A DNA stretch of 60,193 nt from an uncultured Pseudorhodobacter sp. (GCA_913062925.1 CAJXWJ010000011.1:1-60193), one strand, 5' to 3'. Shown: positions 16,803 through 26,007, numbered from the stretch's first letter. Notes: generated by a model not told the origin, from the letters alone. Made by a program: numbers and translations.

Positions 16803-17681
16803 ATGTGCGCCAAGCAAGTTAAAAAAGCCGAGAAAGAGGTTCAAACCACCGGCCACAGCTGGGACGGCATCGAGGAATACGACAACCCGATGCCGCGCTG
16901 GTGGGTCTGGGTGTTTTATGCCTGCATCGTCTGGGGCATCGGCTATTCCATCGCCTATCCGGCATGGCCGCTGATCCACGGCGCGACCCAAGGCCTGTTG
17001 GGGCCAACGCTGCGCACCGAAGTGGTGGCTGAAATCGCGCGCTTTGACGAAGCCAATGCGCCGATCAAGGCCAAGCTGAACGCCGCCGATCTTGCCTCTA
17101 TTCCGGGCAATGACGAGCTGAAGACCTATGCCATCTCGGCCGGGGCTTCGGTGTTCAAGAACAACTGCGCCCAGTGCCACGGCTCGGGGGCCGCGGGGGT
17201 TCAGGGCAAGGGCTATCCGAACCTGTTGGACAACGACTGGCTTTGGGGCGGCGATATGGAAGCAATCCATACCACCATCGCACATGGCATCCGCAACACC
17301 ACTGACGGGGATGCGCGCTATTCGCAAATGCCAAGTTTCGGCAAGGATGGCATTCTTGAAAAGGCGCAGATTGATGATGTGGTCGAACATGTGCTGCAAA
17401 TCTCGGGTCAAGACCATGACGCCGCGATGGCAGAAGCAGGGGCGACAGTCTTTGCTGAAAACTGTGCGGCCTGTCACGGTGATGCGGGCATGGGCAACCG
17501 CGACTTTGGCGCGCCCAACCTGACCGATGCGATTTGGCTTTATGGCGGCGATCGCAAAACCTTGGTGCAGACCGTGACCTATTCGCGCTTTGGGGTGATG
17601 CCGGCGTGGAATGTGCGTCTTTCCGAAGACGAAATCCGCTCGGTAGCGACCTATGTCCACAGCCTTGGTGGCGGCGAGTAA
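16803..17681 (+). CDS. ccoP: Cytochrome c oxidase cbb3-type, subunit III (di-haem)
   Basis: Membrane-anchored di-haem cytochrome c that receives electrons from soluble cytochrome c or bc1, 292 aa. The N-terminus carries the conserved [15 protein letters not shown] segment, followed by one helix. Haem motifs are CAQCH at 122-126 and CAACH at 221-225. Distal methionines fit YSQMPSFG and FGVMPAW. It is the last gene of the structural operon and is followed by a strong intrinsic terminator. Confidence 0.97.
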   Translation: MCAKQVKKAEKEVQTTGHSWDGIEEYDNPMPRWWVWVFYACIVWGIGYSIAYPAWPLIHGATQGLLGPTLRTEVVAEIARFDEANAPIKAKLNAADLASIPGNDELKTYAISAGASVFKNNCAQCHGSGAAGVQGKGYPNLLDNDWLWGGDMEAIHTTIAHGIRNTTDGDARYSQMPSFGKDGILEKAQIDDVVEHVLQISGQDHDAAMAEAGATVFAENCAACHGDAGMGNRDFGAPNLTDAIWLYGGDRKTLVQTVTYSRFGVMPAWNVRLSEDEIRSVATYVHSLGGGE

Positions 17682-17691
17682 ATCTATGCTG

Positions 17692-17725
17692 TCGCGGCCC
17701 GTTTAGCGGGCCGCGATTGTTTTTT
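17692..17725 (+). terminator. Intrinsic terminator of ccoNOQP
   Basis: A perfect 10-bp stem (17692-17701 with 17707-17716), a TTTAG loop and a T-rich tail TTGTTTTTT lie 10 bp after the ccoP stop. It separates ccoNOQP from ccoGHIS. Confidence 0.93.
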
Positions 17726-17807
17726 GCTGCCTAGGCAGCTCTGCCTTTGCTCCCGCGCCCGCTTGGCGCTTTTGTCGCAGGCTTAAAGCTGCATCGTGAA
17801 TGTCTGT

Positions 17808-17821
17808 TTGATGCATATCAA
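17808..17821. promoter_or_regulatory. FNR/FnrL box 3 (upstream of ccoG)
   Basis: Perfect TTGAT-GCAT-ATCAA dyad between the ccoNOQP terminator and ccoG, centred 68 bp before the GTG start codon. It implies an independent oxygen-regulated promoter for ccoGHIS. Confidence 0.92.
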
Positions 17822-17881
17822 GGCAAGCTCTGGACGGCAGGCGCAAACCCAAGGCCAGATTTAATAACCGGAGATAGGTCC

Positions 17882-19315
17882 GTGACGATCCAAGACCCTG
17901 AAACCCCAGTCCTTTTCGCCGCGCGCGAGCCGATTTTTCCGCGCCGTGTCAAAGGCACTTTCCGCAATCTAAAGTGGTGGCTTTTGGCGCTGATGCTGGG
18001 GATTTACTATGTCACCCCTTGGATCCGCTGGGATCGTGGCCCGCTTTTGCCCGATCAAGCGGTGTTGATTGATATGTCGGGGCGGCGGTTCTTTTTCTTT
18101 ATGATCGAGATCTGGCCCTATGAATTCTATTTCGTGGCCGGTCTTTTGATCATGGCGGGGCTGGGGCTGTTCTTGTTCACCAGTGCGGCGGGCCGGGTTT
18201 GGTGCGGCTATGCCTGCCCGCAAACGGTTTGGACCGATCTGTTCATTCTGGTCGAGCGTTGGATCGAAGGCGACCGCAACGCCCGCATTCGTCTGCACCG
18301 GCAAAAGTGGGATGCCGAAAAGATTCGCAAGAACGGCTTGAAATGGACCGCTTGGCTGCTGATCGGTTTGGCAACTGGCGGCGCTTGGGTGTTTTACTTT
18401 ACCGATGCGCCGACGCTGTTTCACGATCTGCTACACGGAACCGCCCATCCGGCTGCCTATATCACCATGGCGATTTTGACGGCGACGACCTTCTTCTTTG
18501 GCGGCTTTGCGCGTGAACAAATCTGCATCTACGCCTGCCCCTGGCCGCGGATCCAAGCCGCGATGATGGATGAAGACACGCTGACCATCGGCTACCGCGA
18601 TTGGCGGGGCGAGCCGCGCGGCAAGCAAAGCGTGGAAGGCCACGGCGATTGCATTGATTGCATGGCCTGCGTCAACGTCTGCCCAATGGGGATTGATATT
18701 CGCGACGGCCAGCAGATGGCCTGTATCACCTGCGGTTTGTGCATTGATGCCTGCAACGACACGATGGATAAAATCGGCAAGCCGCGCGATTTGATCGGCT
18801 ATCTGGCGCTGACAGACGAGACCCGCGAGCGCGAGGGCAAGACCCCGAAATCGGTCTGGGCGCATGTGTTCCGCCCGCGCACCATCATGTATACCACGCT
18901 TTGGGCGGGGGTTGGTGTGGCGCTTGTGGTGGCTTTGTTCATGCGCACGGATATCGACGTTAACGTCACGCCGGTGCGCAATCCACAGTATGTGACATTG
19001 TCAGATGGCTCGATCCGCAACACCTATGACCTGCGGCTGCGCAACAAACATGGCGAGGACCGCTGGTTCACGCTGTCTGCAACCTCTGATGCAACCTTTG
19101 TGCTGTCGATGGATGGCGATCAGGGGCTGAAGGTTTTGGTGCCTGCCAATGAAACCAAAACCCAACGTCTGTTTATCACCGCCCCCGCGCATAGCCATGG
19201 CGCAGAAGAAGAACGCACCGCCCTCAGGCTGTGGATTCAAGACGTAGGCACCCCCGAATTCCCCCATACCGATCGGGTGTCGCATGACACGGTATTTTTC
19301 GGCAAAGGAGACTAA
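17882..19315 (+). CDS. ccoG: cbb3 oxidase accessory protein CcoG (cupric reductase, ferredoxin-like)
   Basis: Polytopic membrane protein with two 4Fe-4S motifs (CIDCMACVNVCP and CITCGLCIDAC), 477 aa. Conserved cysteine pairs also lie in CGYACPQTVW and CIYACPWPR. Work on CcoG has shown it reduces copper(II) for delivery to the CuB site. The C-terminal third is a periplasmic Ig-like domain. The frame is open back to 17747, but the FNR box and the terminator fall within that extension. The GTG at 17882 has GGAG nine bases upstream, so I use it. Confidence 0.95.
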   Translation: MTIQDPETPVLFAAREPIFPRRVKGTFRNLKWWLLALMLGIYYVTPWIRWDRGPLLPDQAVLIDMSGRRFFFFMIEIWPYEFYFVAGLLIMAGLGLFLFTSAAGRVWCGYACPQTVWTDLFILVERWIEGDRNARIRLHRQKWDAEKIRKNGLKWTAWLLIGLATGGAWVFYFTDAPTLFHDLLHGTAHPAAYITMAILTATTFFFGGFAREQICIYACPWPRIQAAMMDEDTLTIGYRDWRGEPRGKQSVEGHGDCIDCMACVNVCPMGIDIRDGQQMACITCGLCIDACNDTMDKIGKPRDLIGYLALTDETREREGKTPKSVWAHVFRPRTIMYTTLWAGVGVALVVALFMRTDIDVNVTPVRNPQYVTLSDGSIRNTYDLRLRNKHGEDRWFTLSATSDATFVLSMDGDQGLKVLVPANETKTQRLFITAPAHSHGAEEERTALRLWIQDVGTPEFPHTDRVSHDTVFFGKGD

Positions 19316-19316
19316 G

Positions 19317-19856
19317 ATGCACATCGGCTTTCAGTTCATCCTGATGTTTGTGGCCTTCATGCTGCTGTATTTCGGCGGTTTGGTTTGGCTGTTGTTTCGC
19401 AATGGCATCACCGGCCCGCGCTTTGGCGCCTTTATGGTGGCGACCTTTGGTCTGATCATCGCGGTGAATGTGACGATGGCCTATAAGGCCAACTCGACCT
19501 TCCCGGGGCTCGAGGTTAGCAATTCTTATGTTGCCAGCCAAAGCTTTGATGCCGATGCCAAGGCACAGCGTGCGCTTGGCTGGACGGTGACGCCCCGCTA
19601 TGATGGTGCGCAAAGTGCTTTGGATCTGGCGATCACTGATGCTTCGGGTGCCCCTGTAGAGGTGCGCAATCTGATGGTGCTGGTCGGGCGGCCAACCGAA
19701 GCCAAGGAAGATATGCAGCCGCGCTTTGTGTTTGAGGGCGGGGTCTATCGGGCCGTAGCCGCCTTGAACCCCGGAAAATGGATGATGCATGTCGAAGCCC
19801 GCGCGCCAGATGGCACCCTGTTTCGCCAACGCCTGAACATCTTTGTCACGAGCTAA
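19317..19856 (+). CDS. ccoH: cbb3 oxidase assembly protein CcoH/FixH
   Basis: FixH-family protein of 179 aa that associates with the P-type ATPase and assembling oxidase. An N-terminal segment (FILMFVAFMLLYFGGLVWLL) and a second hydrophobic region (FMVATFGLIIAVNVTMAY) precede a periplasmic beta-rich domain. The conserved NSYVASQSFDADAKAQRALGW-like segment near residue 70 fits FixH. ATG 19317 has AAAGGAG upstream and lies 1 bp after the ccoG stop. The next gene, ccoI, follows 3 bp later. Confidence 0.92.
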   Translation: MHIGFQFILMFVAFMLLYFGGLVWLLFRNGITGPRFGAFMVATFGLIIAVNVTMAYKANSTFPGLEVSNSYVASQSFDADAKAQRALGWTVTPRYDGAQSALDLAITDASGAPVEVRNLMVLVGRPTEAKEDMQPRFVFEGGVYRAVAALNPGKWMMHVEARAPDGTLFRQRLNIFVTS

Positions 19857-19859
19857 GTC

Positions 19860-22052
19860 ATGACCCAAGCCGCCGCACATCCGTTGCAAGTTGAACATGG
19901 CGGTATGGCCGCTTGTCCGGCCTGTGCGGTGATGCCCTCGGCGCAGGCCTTGGCCGAGGCTGCAAAGCCTCTGCATGCGCGGCTGATGCTGTCGCTGCCA
20001 ACTGCGCATTGCGCGGCCTGTATCTCGGCGGTGGAAGGCGCGGTTTTGGCCGCCGATGGCGTGATCTCGGCGCGGGTCAATCTGACGCTAAAGCGGCTGT
20101 CGGTCGAGGCCGAACCGCAGGTGACAGCCTCCGATATGATCGCGGTTTTGCGCGGGGTCGGCTATGAGGCGCACGAGCTGGACGCGGGCCTGTTGAACAC
20201 GACCGAGACCGACCGTCAGGGCCGCGATTTGCTGATGCGTTTGGGCGTGGCGTTTTTCTCGATGATGAATGTGATGCTGTTGTCGGTGGCGGTCTGGTCT
20301 GGGGCCGAGGCTGCGACCCGTGATATGTTCCATTGGATTTCGGCGATGATCGCTATTCCAACGGTGGTTTTTGCAGGCCAGCCGTTTTTCAAATCGGCTT
20401 GGGCGGCGCTGCGGGTGGGGCGTTTGGGCATGGATGTGCCGATCTCGCTGGCTCTGGTGCTGGCCAGCGCGATTTCGCTTTATGAGACCACGCAAAGCGG
20501 GGTGCATGCCTATTTTGACGCCGCCGTCATGCTGTGCTTTTTCCTGCTGTTGGGCCGTTATCTGGACCATCGCACGCGGGCGGTTGCGCGTTCGGCGGCC
20601 GAGGAATTGGCCGCACTTGAGGTGCCGCGCGCAAGGGTGCTGGTGGATGGCACCGAGGTCGAGCGCGCGATTTCCGAGATTGCCGTGGGCGATCTGGTGC
20701 GGGTGCGGCCGGGGGGGCGGATGCCGGTTGACGGCGTGATCACCGAAGGCGCATCTGAGATTGACCGCTCGTTGCTGACCGGCGAAAGCCTGCCGGTTTT
20801 TGCCGGTCTTGGCATGGCAGTTTCGGCGGGCGAGGTGAATTTGACCGGACCTTTGACGCTGCGTGTGACGGCAACGGGGGCCGATAGCAGCCTGCACCGC
20901 ATGGCCGATCTGGTCGCTGTGGCGGAATCGGCGCGCAGCAAATACACCACTTTGGCCGAGCGCGCCGCCAGTTGGTATTCGCCCCTTGTGCATCTGTTGT
21001 CCTTTGCTGCCTTTGGCTTTTGGATGTGGCGCACGGGCGGCGATTTTCGCCATGCCGTCAATATTTCGGCGGCGGTGCTGATCATCACCTGCCCCTGTGC
21101 GCTGGGGCTTGCTGTGCCTGCGGTGGTGACCTCGGCCTCGGGCAAGCTGTTTCGCAAGGGTCTGCTGATCAAAGACGGCACCGCGCTCGAGCGGCTGGCG
21201 CAGGTCGATGTGGTGGTGTTTGACAAAACCGGAACCCTGACGCTGGGCACGCCCAAGCCGACCAATCTGGCCGATCACAGCCCGCAGGTTCTGGGCGTGG
21301 TCGCAGCGCTTGCGGCCGGCTCGTCGCACCCTTTGGCGCGGGCCTTGGCTTTGGTCGCCACTCCCGCTCGGGTCGAGGATCTGCGCGAAGTCGCAGGCTA
21401 TGGCATCGAGGCGCGCCATATGTGCCAAGTGGTGCGGCTGGGCCGTGCGGAATGGGTGGGTACGCAGGCCGTTGACGTCACCGCAACCTATCTGTCGCTG
21501 GATGGGGTGGTGCATGTCTTTACCTTCGCCGACCACATCCGCCCCGGAGCCGAAGCCGCGATTGCCGCGCTGAAGGCGCAGGGCAAGGCGATCAAGCTGA
21601 TTTCGGGCGATACCACGGGCCCTGTCGCCGATCTGGCGCTGCGGCTTGGGATCACGGATTGGACGGCAGGCGCGCTGCCTGCCGAAAAGCTGGCACTGGT
21701 GCGGGGGCTGACAGAAGCGGGGCATTTTGTCTTGATGGTGGGCGATGGTTTGAACGACACGGCGGCGCTTTCGGCGGCGCATGTCTCAATCAGCCCCGCC
21801 ACGGCTTTAGATGCCGCGCGCACCGCCTCTGATATTGTGCTGTTGGGCCAGAATATGGCCCCAATCGGCGATGCCGCCCGCATCGCACGGCAGGCCAAGC
21901 GGCGGATTTTGGAAAACTTTGGCCTCTCAGCCGCCTATAACATCGTGGCGGTGCCAATTGCGCTTTTGGGCTTTGCCACCCCCTTGGCGGCGGCCTTGGC
22001 GATGTCGCTGTCGTCGATTACGGTCTCGCTGAACTCATTAAGGCTAAAGTAA
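19860..22052 (+). CDS. ccoI: Copper-exporting P1B-type ATPase for cbb3 assembly
   Basis: FixI/CcoI copper-translocating ATPase, 730 aa, delivering copper to the periplasm for CuB. An N-terminal heavy-metal domain has the C51-x2-C54 pair (HCAAC). A second CxxC (C19, C22 in ACPAC) lies upstream. Core motifs are TGES (actuator), TCPCALGLAVPA (metal path), DKTGTLT (phosphorylation), SSHPLARA and GDGLNDTAALS. The motif order and eight-helix layout are complete, so the enzyme should be active. The stop overlaps the ccoS start by one base (TAATG). Confidence 0.96.
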   Translation: MTQAAAHPLQVEHGGMAACPACAVMPSAQALAEAAKPLHARLMLSLPTAHCAACISAVEGAVLAADGVISARVNLTLKRLSVEAEPQVTASDMIAVLRGVGYEAHELDAGLLNTTETDRQGRDLLMRLGVAFFSMMNVMLLSVAVWSGAEAATRDMFHWISAMIAIPTVVFAGQPFFKSAWAALRVGRLGMDVPISLALVLASAISLYETTQSGVHAYFDAAVMLCFFLLLGRYLDHRTRAVARSAAEELAALEVPRARVLVDGTEVERAISEIAVGDLVRVRPGGRMPVDGVITEGASEIDRSLLTGESLPVFAGLGMAVSAGEVNLTGPLTLRVTATGADSSLHRMADLVAVAESARSKYTTLAERAASWYSPLVHLLSFAAFGFWMWRTGGDFRHAVNISAAVLIITCPCALGLAVPAVVTSASGKLFRKGLLIKDGTALERLAQVDVVVFDKTGTLTLGTPKPTNLADHSPQVLGVVAALAAGSSHPLARALALVATPARVEDLREVAGYGIEARHMCQVVRLGRAEWVGTQAVDVTATYLSLDGVVHVFTFADHIRPGAEAAIAALKAQGKAIKLISGDTTGPVADLALRLGITDWTAGALPAEKLALVRGLTEAGHFVLMVGDGLNDTAALSAAHVSISPATALDAARTASDIVLLGQNMAPIGDAARIARQAKRRILENFGLSAAYNIVAVPIALLGFATPLAAALAMSLSSITVSLNSLRLK

Positions 22053-22210
22053 TGGAAATCTTGTCAATCTTGATCCCGGCTTCGCTTTTGCTGGGCGGCT
22101 GTGGGCTTGCGGCCTTTGTCTGGGCGATGAAAACCAAGCAGTTTGACGACCCCTCGGGCGATGCCAATCGGATCTTGATGAAAGACTGGGACGACCACCC
22201 AAAACCCTAG
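22052..22210 (+). CDS. ccoS: cbb3 oxidase assembly protein CcoS
   Basis: Short single-pass membrane protein of 52 aa required for haem and copper incorporation into CcoN. It starts MEILSILIPASLLLGGCGLA, and the helix runs to about residue 25. The conserved cytoplasmic patch KTKQFDDPSGDANRIL follows. Its start overlaps the ccoI stop and its last 4 bp overlap the convergent AlgH-family gene. Position as the last gene of ccoGHIS and the QFDDP motif make the call firm. Confidence 0.93.
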   Translation: MEILSILIPASLLLGGCGLAAFVWAMKTKQFDDPSGDANRILMKDWDDHPKP

Positions 22211-22761
22211 GCCCGTCCGGCGGTGGCCGAAAGCGACAGCGGATCAATCCCCATGCTGCGCAGCGCATTGCTCCATTTGTAGCCGTCATCTGCGCCAAAG
22301 ATCAGGGCTTCGGTCGGATCAACCGTCAGCCAGTCGTTGCGGCCAATCTCGGATTCGAGCTGCCCTGCGCCCCAGCCGGAATAGCCAAGCGCCAGCAGCG
22401 CGTGATCAGGCCCCGCACCCTGCGCCATCGCTTCTAGCACATCCAGTGTCGCGGTCATGCCATAACCGCCCAAGATATGCATTGTCGCGCCGGTAGAGCG
22501 ATAGTCAGGCGAATGCAGCACAAAGCCGCGTGCGGTTTCAACCGGTCCGCCAAAATGCACGGTAATATCGCGGCCATGCGGCGATTTTGGGATGTTCAGA
22601 TGATCGAGCAGCTTGGCAAAGGACAGATCTTGCACGGGTTTGTTGAGGATAAGCCCCATCGCGCCCTCGGCGGAATGCGCACAGATCAAGATCACCGAAT
22701 GCTCAAAGCGCGGGTCTTGCAGGGCGGGCATTGCCACCAGAAGTTTGCCGACCAAATCCAT
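22207..22761 (-). CDS. YqgE/AlgH family protein
   Basis: Cytosolic protein of 184 aa in the UPF0301 family; function is still poorly defined. Family motifs are LLVAMPALQDPRFEHSVI, HSAEGAMGLILNKP, HFGGPVETARGFVLHS and LALGYSGWGAGQLESEI. ATG 22761 (MDLVGKL) is the family start; 22 extra residues upstream are unlike relatives. It is convergent with ccoS and its own transcript starts in the 147-bp gap shared with the divergent DsbD-like gene. Confidence 0.93.
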   Translation of the reverse strand: MDLVGKLLVAMPALQDPRFEHSVILICAHSAEGAMGLILNKPVQDLSFAKLLDHLNIPKSPHGRDITVHFGGPVETARGFVLHSPDYRSTGATMHILGGYGMTATLDVLEAMAQGAGPDHALLALGYSGWGAGQLESEIGRNDWLTVDPTEALIFGADDGYKWSNALRSMGIDPLSLSATAGRA

Positions 22762-22908
22762 AGAATCGGGGCCTTTCGTCCGAAGAGCTTTAGGATGGGG
22801 TGTCAGACGGCGCGGCTCAAGCCCCAATCACGGAAGATTTGGTTATGTTGCTCTGGCTCTCGCCCAAACGTGACTTCCCCTGACGGCAGATTTGGCTAAG
22901 GTCGCGGC

Positions 22909-23691
22909 ATGATGAAAGCCCTGCTTCTTGCCCTGCTGACCGCCACGCCCGCCCTTGCAACCGAGCAAGACGAGGTGATTTCCGCCCAGATTTTGCCTGG
23001 CTGGCAGCAAAGCAATGGCCACCACATGGCCGCGATCAGCCTGACGCTGGCCCCGCAGTGGAAGACCTATTGGCGTAGCCCCGGGGATGCAGGCATTCCT
23101 CCGATCTTTGATTGGGCAGGCTCGCAGAATGTGAAATCGGTGCGGGTGCTTTGGCCAAGCCCCGAGGTGTTTCACACCAATGGCATGCAGACCATCGGCT
23201 ATCATGACGCGGTTGTGTTGCCGATCGAGGTGGTGCCACTGGATGCAGCCAAACCTGTGGCCTTGCAGGCCCGCGTCGATCTGGGGGTTTGCAAGGATAT
23301 CTGCATGCCTGCCGTGGTTGATCTTACGGCGCGGCTTGGCGAGAGCCGCAGCGCTGATCCGCAGATCGAGGCAGCGTTGCGCGATTTGCCAAAGCTGGCA
23401 CAGGCTGCGGGGCTTTCGTGTCAGGTGCAACCGATCAAGGATGGCCTGCGGGTGACAGCTCAGATGGTGCTTGCGGTGCAAGGCGCCGGGGAAACGGTGA
23501 TATTCGAGGCCGGTGATCCAGCGATCTGGGTGTCAGAGGCCCAATCGCAGCGTAGGGGCGACAGGCTGACGGCGGTAGCGGATTTTGTGGCGAGCGGCGG
23601 TGCTGCCTTTGCCTTGGATCGTTCGGCGATCACGCTGACCGTGCTGCATCAGGGTGGCTCGGTAGAAATGCAGGGCTGCCCCGCACCCTAG
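22909..23691 (+). CDS. Stand-alone DsbD alpha-domain-like periplasmic protein
   Basis: Secreted protein of 260 aa with a cleavable signal peptide (MMKALLLALLTATPALATE). The body matches the N-terminal (alpha) domain of thiol-disulfide interchange proteins: WKTYWRSPGDAGIPP, GYHDAVVLPIEV and the redox pair C-x3-C in GVCKDICMPA. Neither the DsbD transmembrane core nor the thioredoxin-like gamma domain is encoded here. It would need a membrane partner such as CcdA. Proximity to ccoGHIS could indicate a role in thiol or copper handling, but this is inference. Confidence 0.85.
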   Translation: MMKALLLALLTATPALATEQDEVISAQILPGWQQSNGHHMAAISLTLAPQWKTYWRSPGDAGIPPIFDWAGSQNVKSVRVLWPSPEVFHTNGMQTIGYHDAVVLPIEVVPLDAAKPVALQARVDLGVCKDICMPAVVDLTARLGESRSADPQIEAALRDLPKLAQAAGLSCQVQPIKDGLRVTAQMVLAVQGAGETVIFEAGDPAIWVSEAQSQRRGDRLTAVADFVASGGAAFALDRSAITLTVLHQGGSVEMQGCPAP

Positions 23692-23697
23692 GCCCGG

Positions 23698-24504
23698 TTA
23701 AAGGCCGCGCAGTTTCGCTTGCAGCGATAGCAAATCAGCCCAAGCCTCGCGCTTGGCGGCGGGATTGCGTTGCAGATAGGCGGGGTGGGTCATCGCAAGC
23801 ACCGGCTTGTCAAAGGCCTGCGCCCAAGTGCCGCGATGGCGCAAAATCCCGCTGCTGTTCAGCGCCAATTGCAAGGCATCATTGCCCAACAGCACCACCA
23901 CGGCAGGATTGATCAGTGCGATATGGCGGGCCACAAAGGGCCGGATGATGGCGATTTCATCCGCGCTTGGCTCGCGGTGCGGCGCGCGCCATGGCAAGCT
24001 GGGGGTGATATAGATCGCCTGCGCGGCCTCGGCGCTGCGCGACAGGCCAATGGCTGCAAACATCCGGTCCAGCATCTCGCCCTTGCTGCCAACACAAGGC
24101 CGCCCTTCGCGGTCTTCTTCGACATCGGGCGCATCGGTCAGGATCAGCACGCGGGCCTGCGGGTTGCCATCGCCAAACACCAAATTGCGCGCACCGCGTT
24201 TGATCTCTAATTGGTCAAACCGCGCCAGCGCTTCGCGCAGATCGCCCAAGCTTTGCGCGCCAGATGCCGCAGCGGTTGCCGCCGCAATCGCCATATCGGC
24301 GGTTGCGGCGGCAGGGGCCACCGCGCGCGGCGGCGCGGGGTTGGGTGCTGCGGCCACAGGATCGGGCAGTTTAACAGGCTCTGGCAAATCATAGCGGTCA
24401 AGCGGAGCCTCGCCGATAATATCGCTCACGCCCAGATCAACCTGCCATGCCAAGGCTGCAAGCGATGCGTGCCAATCGGCGGCGATGTCGGTCTCGATTC
24501 CCAT
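23698..24504 (-). CDS. Uracil-DNA glycosylase family 4-like protein, degenerate motifs
   Basis: 268-aa homologue of family 4 UDG. A long low-complexity Ala/Pro-rich N-terminal segment (about residues 45-85) precedes the domain. The C-terminal motif THPAYLQRNPAAKREAWADL is intact, as is the VVVLLGNDALQ strand. The usual active-site motif GEAPG...ED..G.PFVG reads TDAPDVEEDREGRPCVG. Four cluster cysteines are expected in family 4, but this protein has a single cysteine, in RPCVG. It may have lost the 4Fe-4S cluster and classical activity. It is convergent with the DsbD-like gene. Confidence 0.8.
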   Translation of the reverse strand: MGIETDIAADWHASLAALAWQVDLGVSDIIGEAPLDRYDLPEPVKLPDPVAAAPNPAPPRAVAPAAATADMAIAAATAAASGAQSLGDLREALARFDQLEIKRGARNLVFGDGNPQARVLILTDAPDVEEDREGRPCVGSKGEMLDRMFAAIGLSRSAEAAQAIYITPSLPWRAPHREPSADEIAIIRPFVARHIALINPAVVVLLGNDALQLALNSSGILRHRGTWAQAFDKPVLAMTHPAYLQRNPAAKREAWADLLSLQAKLRGL

Positions 24505-24598
24505 GCGGCCAAACTAGGCGGTTGCGCCGCCTCGGACAAGCCGACTTGTCGTGCGGGCGCGGGCTTTCTATAAGCAGTCAAACATCACGGAGAGGCCC

Positions 24599-25561
24599 AT
24601 GTCGTTTCGCGCCCGCCACCTGCTTGGGATTGAGCATCTTTCGCCCGCCGAGATCACCACAATCCTTGATCTGGCCGACCGCTATGTCGATCTGAACCGC
24701 CGCACCGTGAAATCCTCGGATGCTTTGGCGGGGCTGACGCAGATCAATATGTTCTTTGAAAACTCCACCCGCACGCAGGCCAGTTTCGAGCTGGCGGGCA
24801 AGCGGTTGGGCGCGGATGTGATGAACATGTCGATGGGCTCGTCCAGTGTCAAAAAAGGCGAGACGCTGATCGACACCGCGATGACGCTGAACGCGATGCA
24901 CCCCGATCTGCTGGTGGTGCGGCACGGCGCGTCTGGGGCGGTGAACCTGCTGGCCGAAAAGGTGAACTGCGCGGTGCTGAACGCAGGCGACGGGCGGCAT
25001 GAACACCCGACGCAGGCCTTGCTGGACGCGCTGACCATCCGCCGCGCCAAGGGCCGGATTCAGCGCCTGACCGTGGCGATTTGCGGCGATATCGCCCACA
25101 GCCGCGTGGCACGCAGCAATCTGATTCTGCTGGGGAAAATGGAAAACCGTTTGCGGCTGATCGCCCCGCCTACCTTGATGCCTGCCGGTGTCGAACATTT
25201 CGGCTGCGAGCTTTATGATGACATGAAAAAGGGCCTTGAGGGCGCCGATGTGGTTATGATGCTGCGGCTGCAAAAAGAGCGGATGGACGGCGGCTTTATC
25301 CCGTCAGAGCGTGAATATTACCACCGCTACGGGCTTGACGCCGAAAAGCTGTCCTTTGCCAAGCCGGACGCCATTGTGATGCACCCCGGCCCAATGAACC
25401 GCGGCGTCGAGATTGACGGCGAGCTTGCCGATGACATCAATCGCAGCGTTATTCAGGATCAGGTGGAAATGGGCGTCGCGGTGCGGATGGCTTGCATGGA
25501 TCTGTTGGCGCGTAACCTGCGCGCCGAACGTGGCGCCAAGGCCGTGGGGGCAATGGTGTGA
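24599..25561 (+). CDS. pyrB: Aspartate carbamoyltransferase catalytic subunit
   Basis: Second step of pyrimidine synthesis, 320 aa. Carbamoyl-phosphate motif [12 protein letters not shown], then HPTQALLD, the domain-closing RLQKER and HPGPMNRG are all present. ATG 24599 (MSFRARHLL) follows GGAGAGG. The gene heads an operon with a small membrane protein, a 40-aa peptide, a PyrC homologue without catalytic ligands, and plsY. In Pseudomonas-like systems a dead dihydroorotase is a structural partner of PyrB, and the same may hold here. Confidence 0.96.
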   Translation: MSFRARHLLGIEHLSPAEITTILDLADRYVDLNRRTVKSSDALAGLTQINMFFENSTRTQASFELAGKRLGADVMNMSMGSSSVKKGETLIDTAMTLNAMHPDLLVVRHGASGAVNLLAEKVNCAVLNAGDGRHEHPTQALLDALTIRRAKGRIQRLTVAICGDIAHSRVARSNLILLGKMENRLRLIAPPTLMPAGVEHFGCELYDDMKKGLEGADVVMMLRLQKERMDGGFIPSEREYYHRYGLDAEKLSFAKPDAIVMHPGPMNRGVEIDGELADDINRSVIQDQVEMGVAVRMACMDLLARNLRAERGAKAVGAMV

Positions 25562-26007
25562 ACAAGCTGACCGCCGATCAGATGTATGGCGCGCCGGCAC
25601 CGCTCGAACCGGGCGAGGTTGTGGTTGCGCGCTTTGCGCCTGACCGGCAGCTTTATTGGCGTCTGCATGCCAGGATGGCGGTGATTGGCGGTGTGCTGGC
25701 GGCGCTTGCGCTGATGATCAGCGGCAATCCCGATCCTTGGGTTGGGCCGGTCGCGGCAGCGCTTGCGATGGCGATGCGCGGTTATTACCTGCGGTCCGAG
25801 ATTTTCGCCGAAGAATGGCGCTTGACCAATTGGCGGCTGCTGGGCCCCGCGGGGCGGATTGCGCCGCTTGCGCGGCTGAAACTGGCGCGGCCATTCTTGG
25901 GGGCGGTGCAGATCGTCACCCAAAACGGTGACAAGCATCTGATCAAATATCAAGCCAATGCTGGCGCCGTCGTGGCGCAGATCATGGCTGCAAAGGAGGC
26001 CGCATGA
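25558..26007 (+). CDS. Membrane protein with two helices and a PH-like tail
   Basis: Unnamed 149-aa protein. A cytoplasmic N-terminus is followed by two close hydrophobic segments ([16 protein letters not shown] and [17 protein letters not shown]). The C-terminal stretch [20 protein letters not shown], followed by a short beta-like [24 protein letters not shown], resembles bacterial PH-domain (YdbS-like) proteins. It starts at a GTG overlapping the pyrB stop by 4 bp, so its translation is coupled to pyrB. The function is unknown. Confidence 0.82.
   Translation: MNKLTADQMYGAPAPLEPGEVVVARFAPDRQLYWRLHARMAVIGGVLAALALMISGNPDPWVGPVAAALAMAMRGYYLRSEIFAEEWRLTNWRLLGPAGRIAPLARLKLARPFLGAVQIVTQNGDKHLIKYQANAGAVVAQIMAAKEAA

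Noticed and set aside
17747-17881. N-terminal extension of ccoG by 45 residues
   Set aside because: The extension contains the FNR box and probable promoter; the GTG at 17882 has a ribosome-binding site.
20088-21782. Long minus-strand ORF (564 codons) antisense to ccoI
   Set aside because: Low-complexity His/Gln/Arg composition and the strong motifs of ccoI on the other strand mark it as a shadow.
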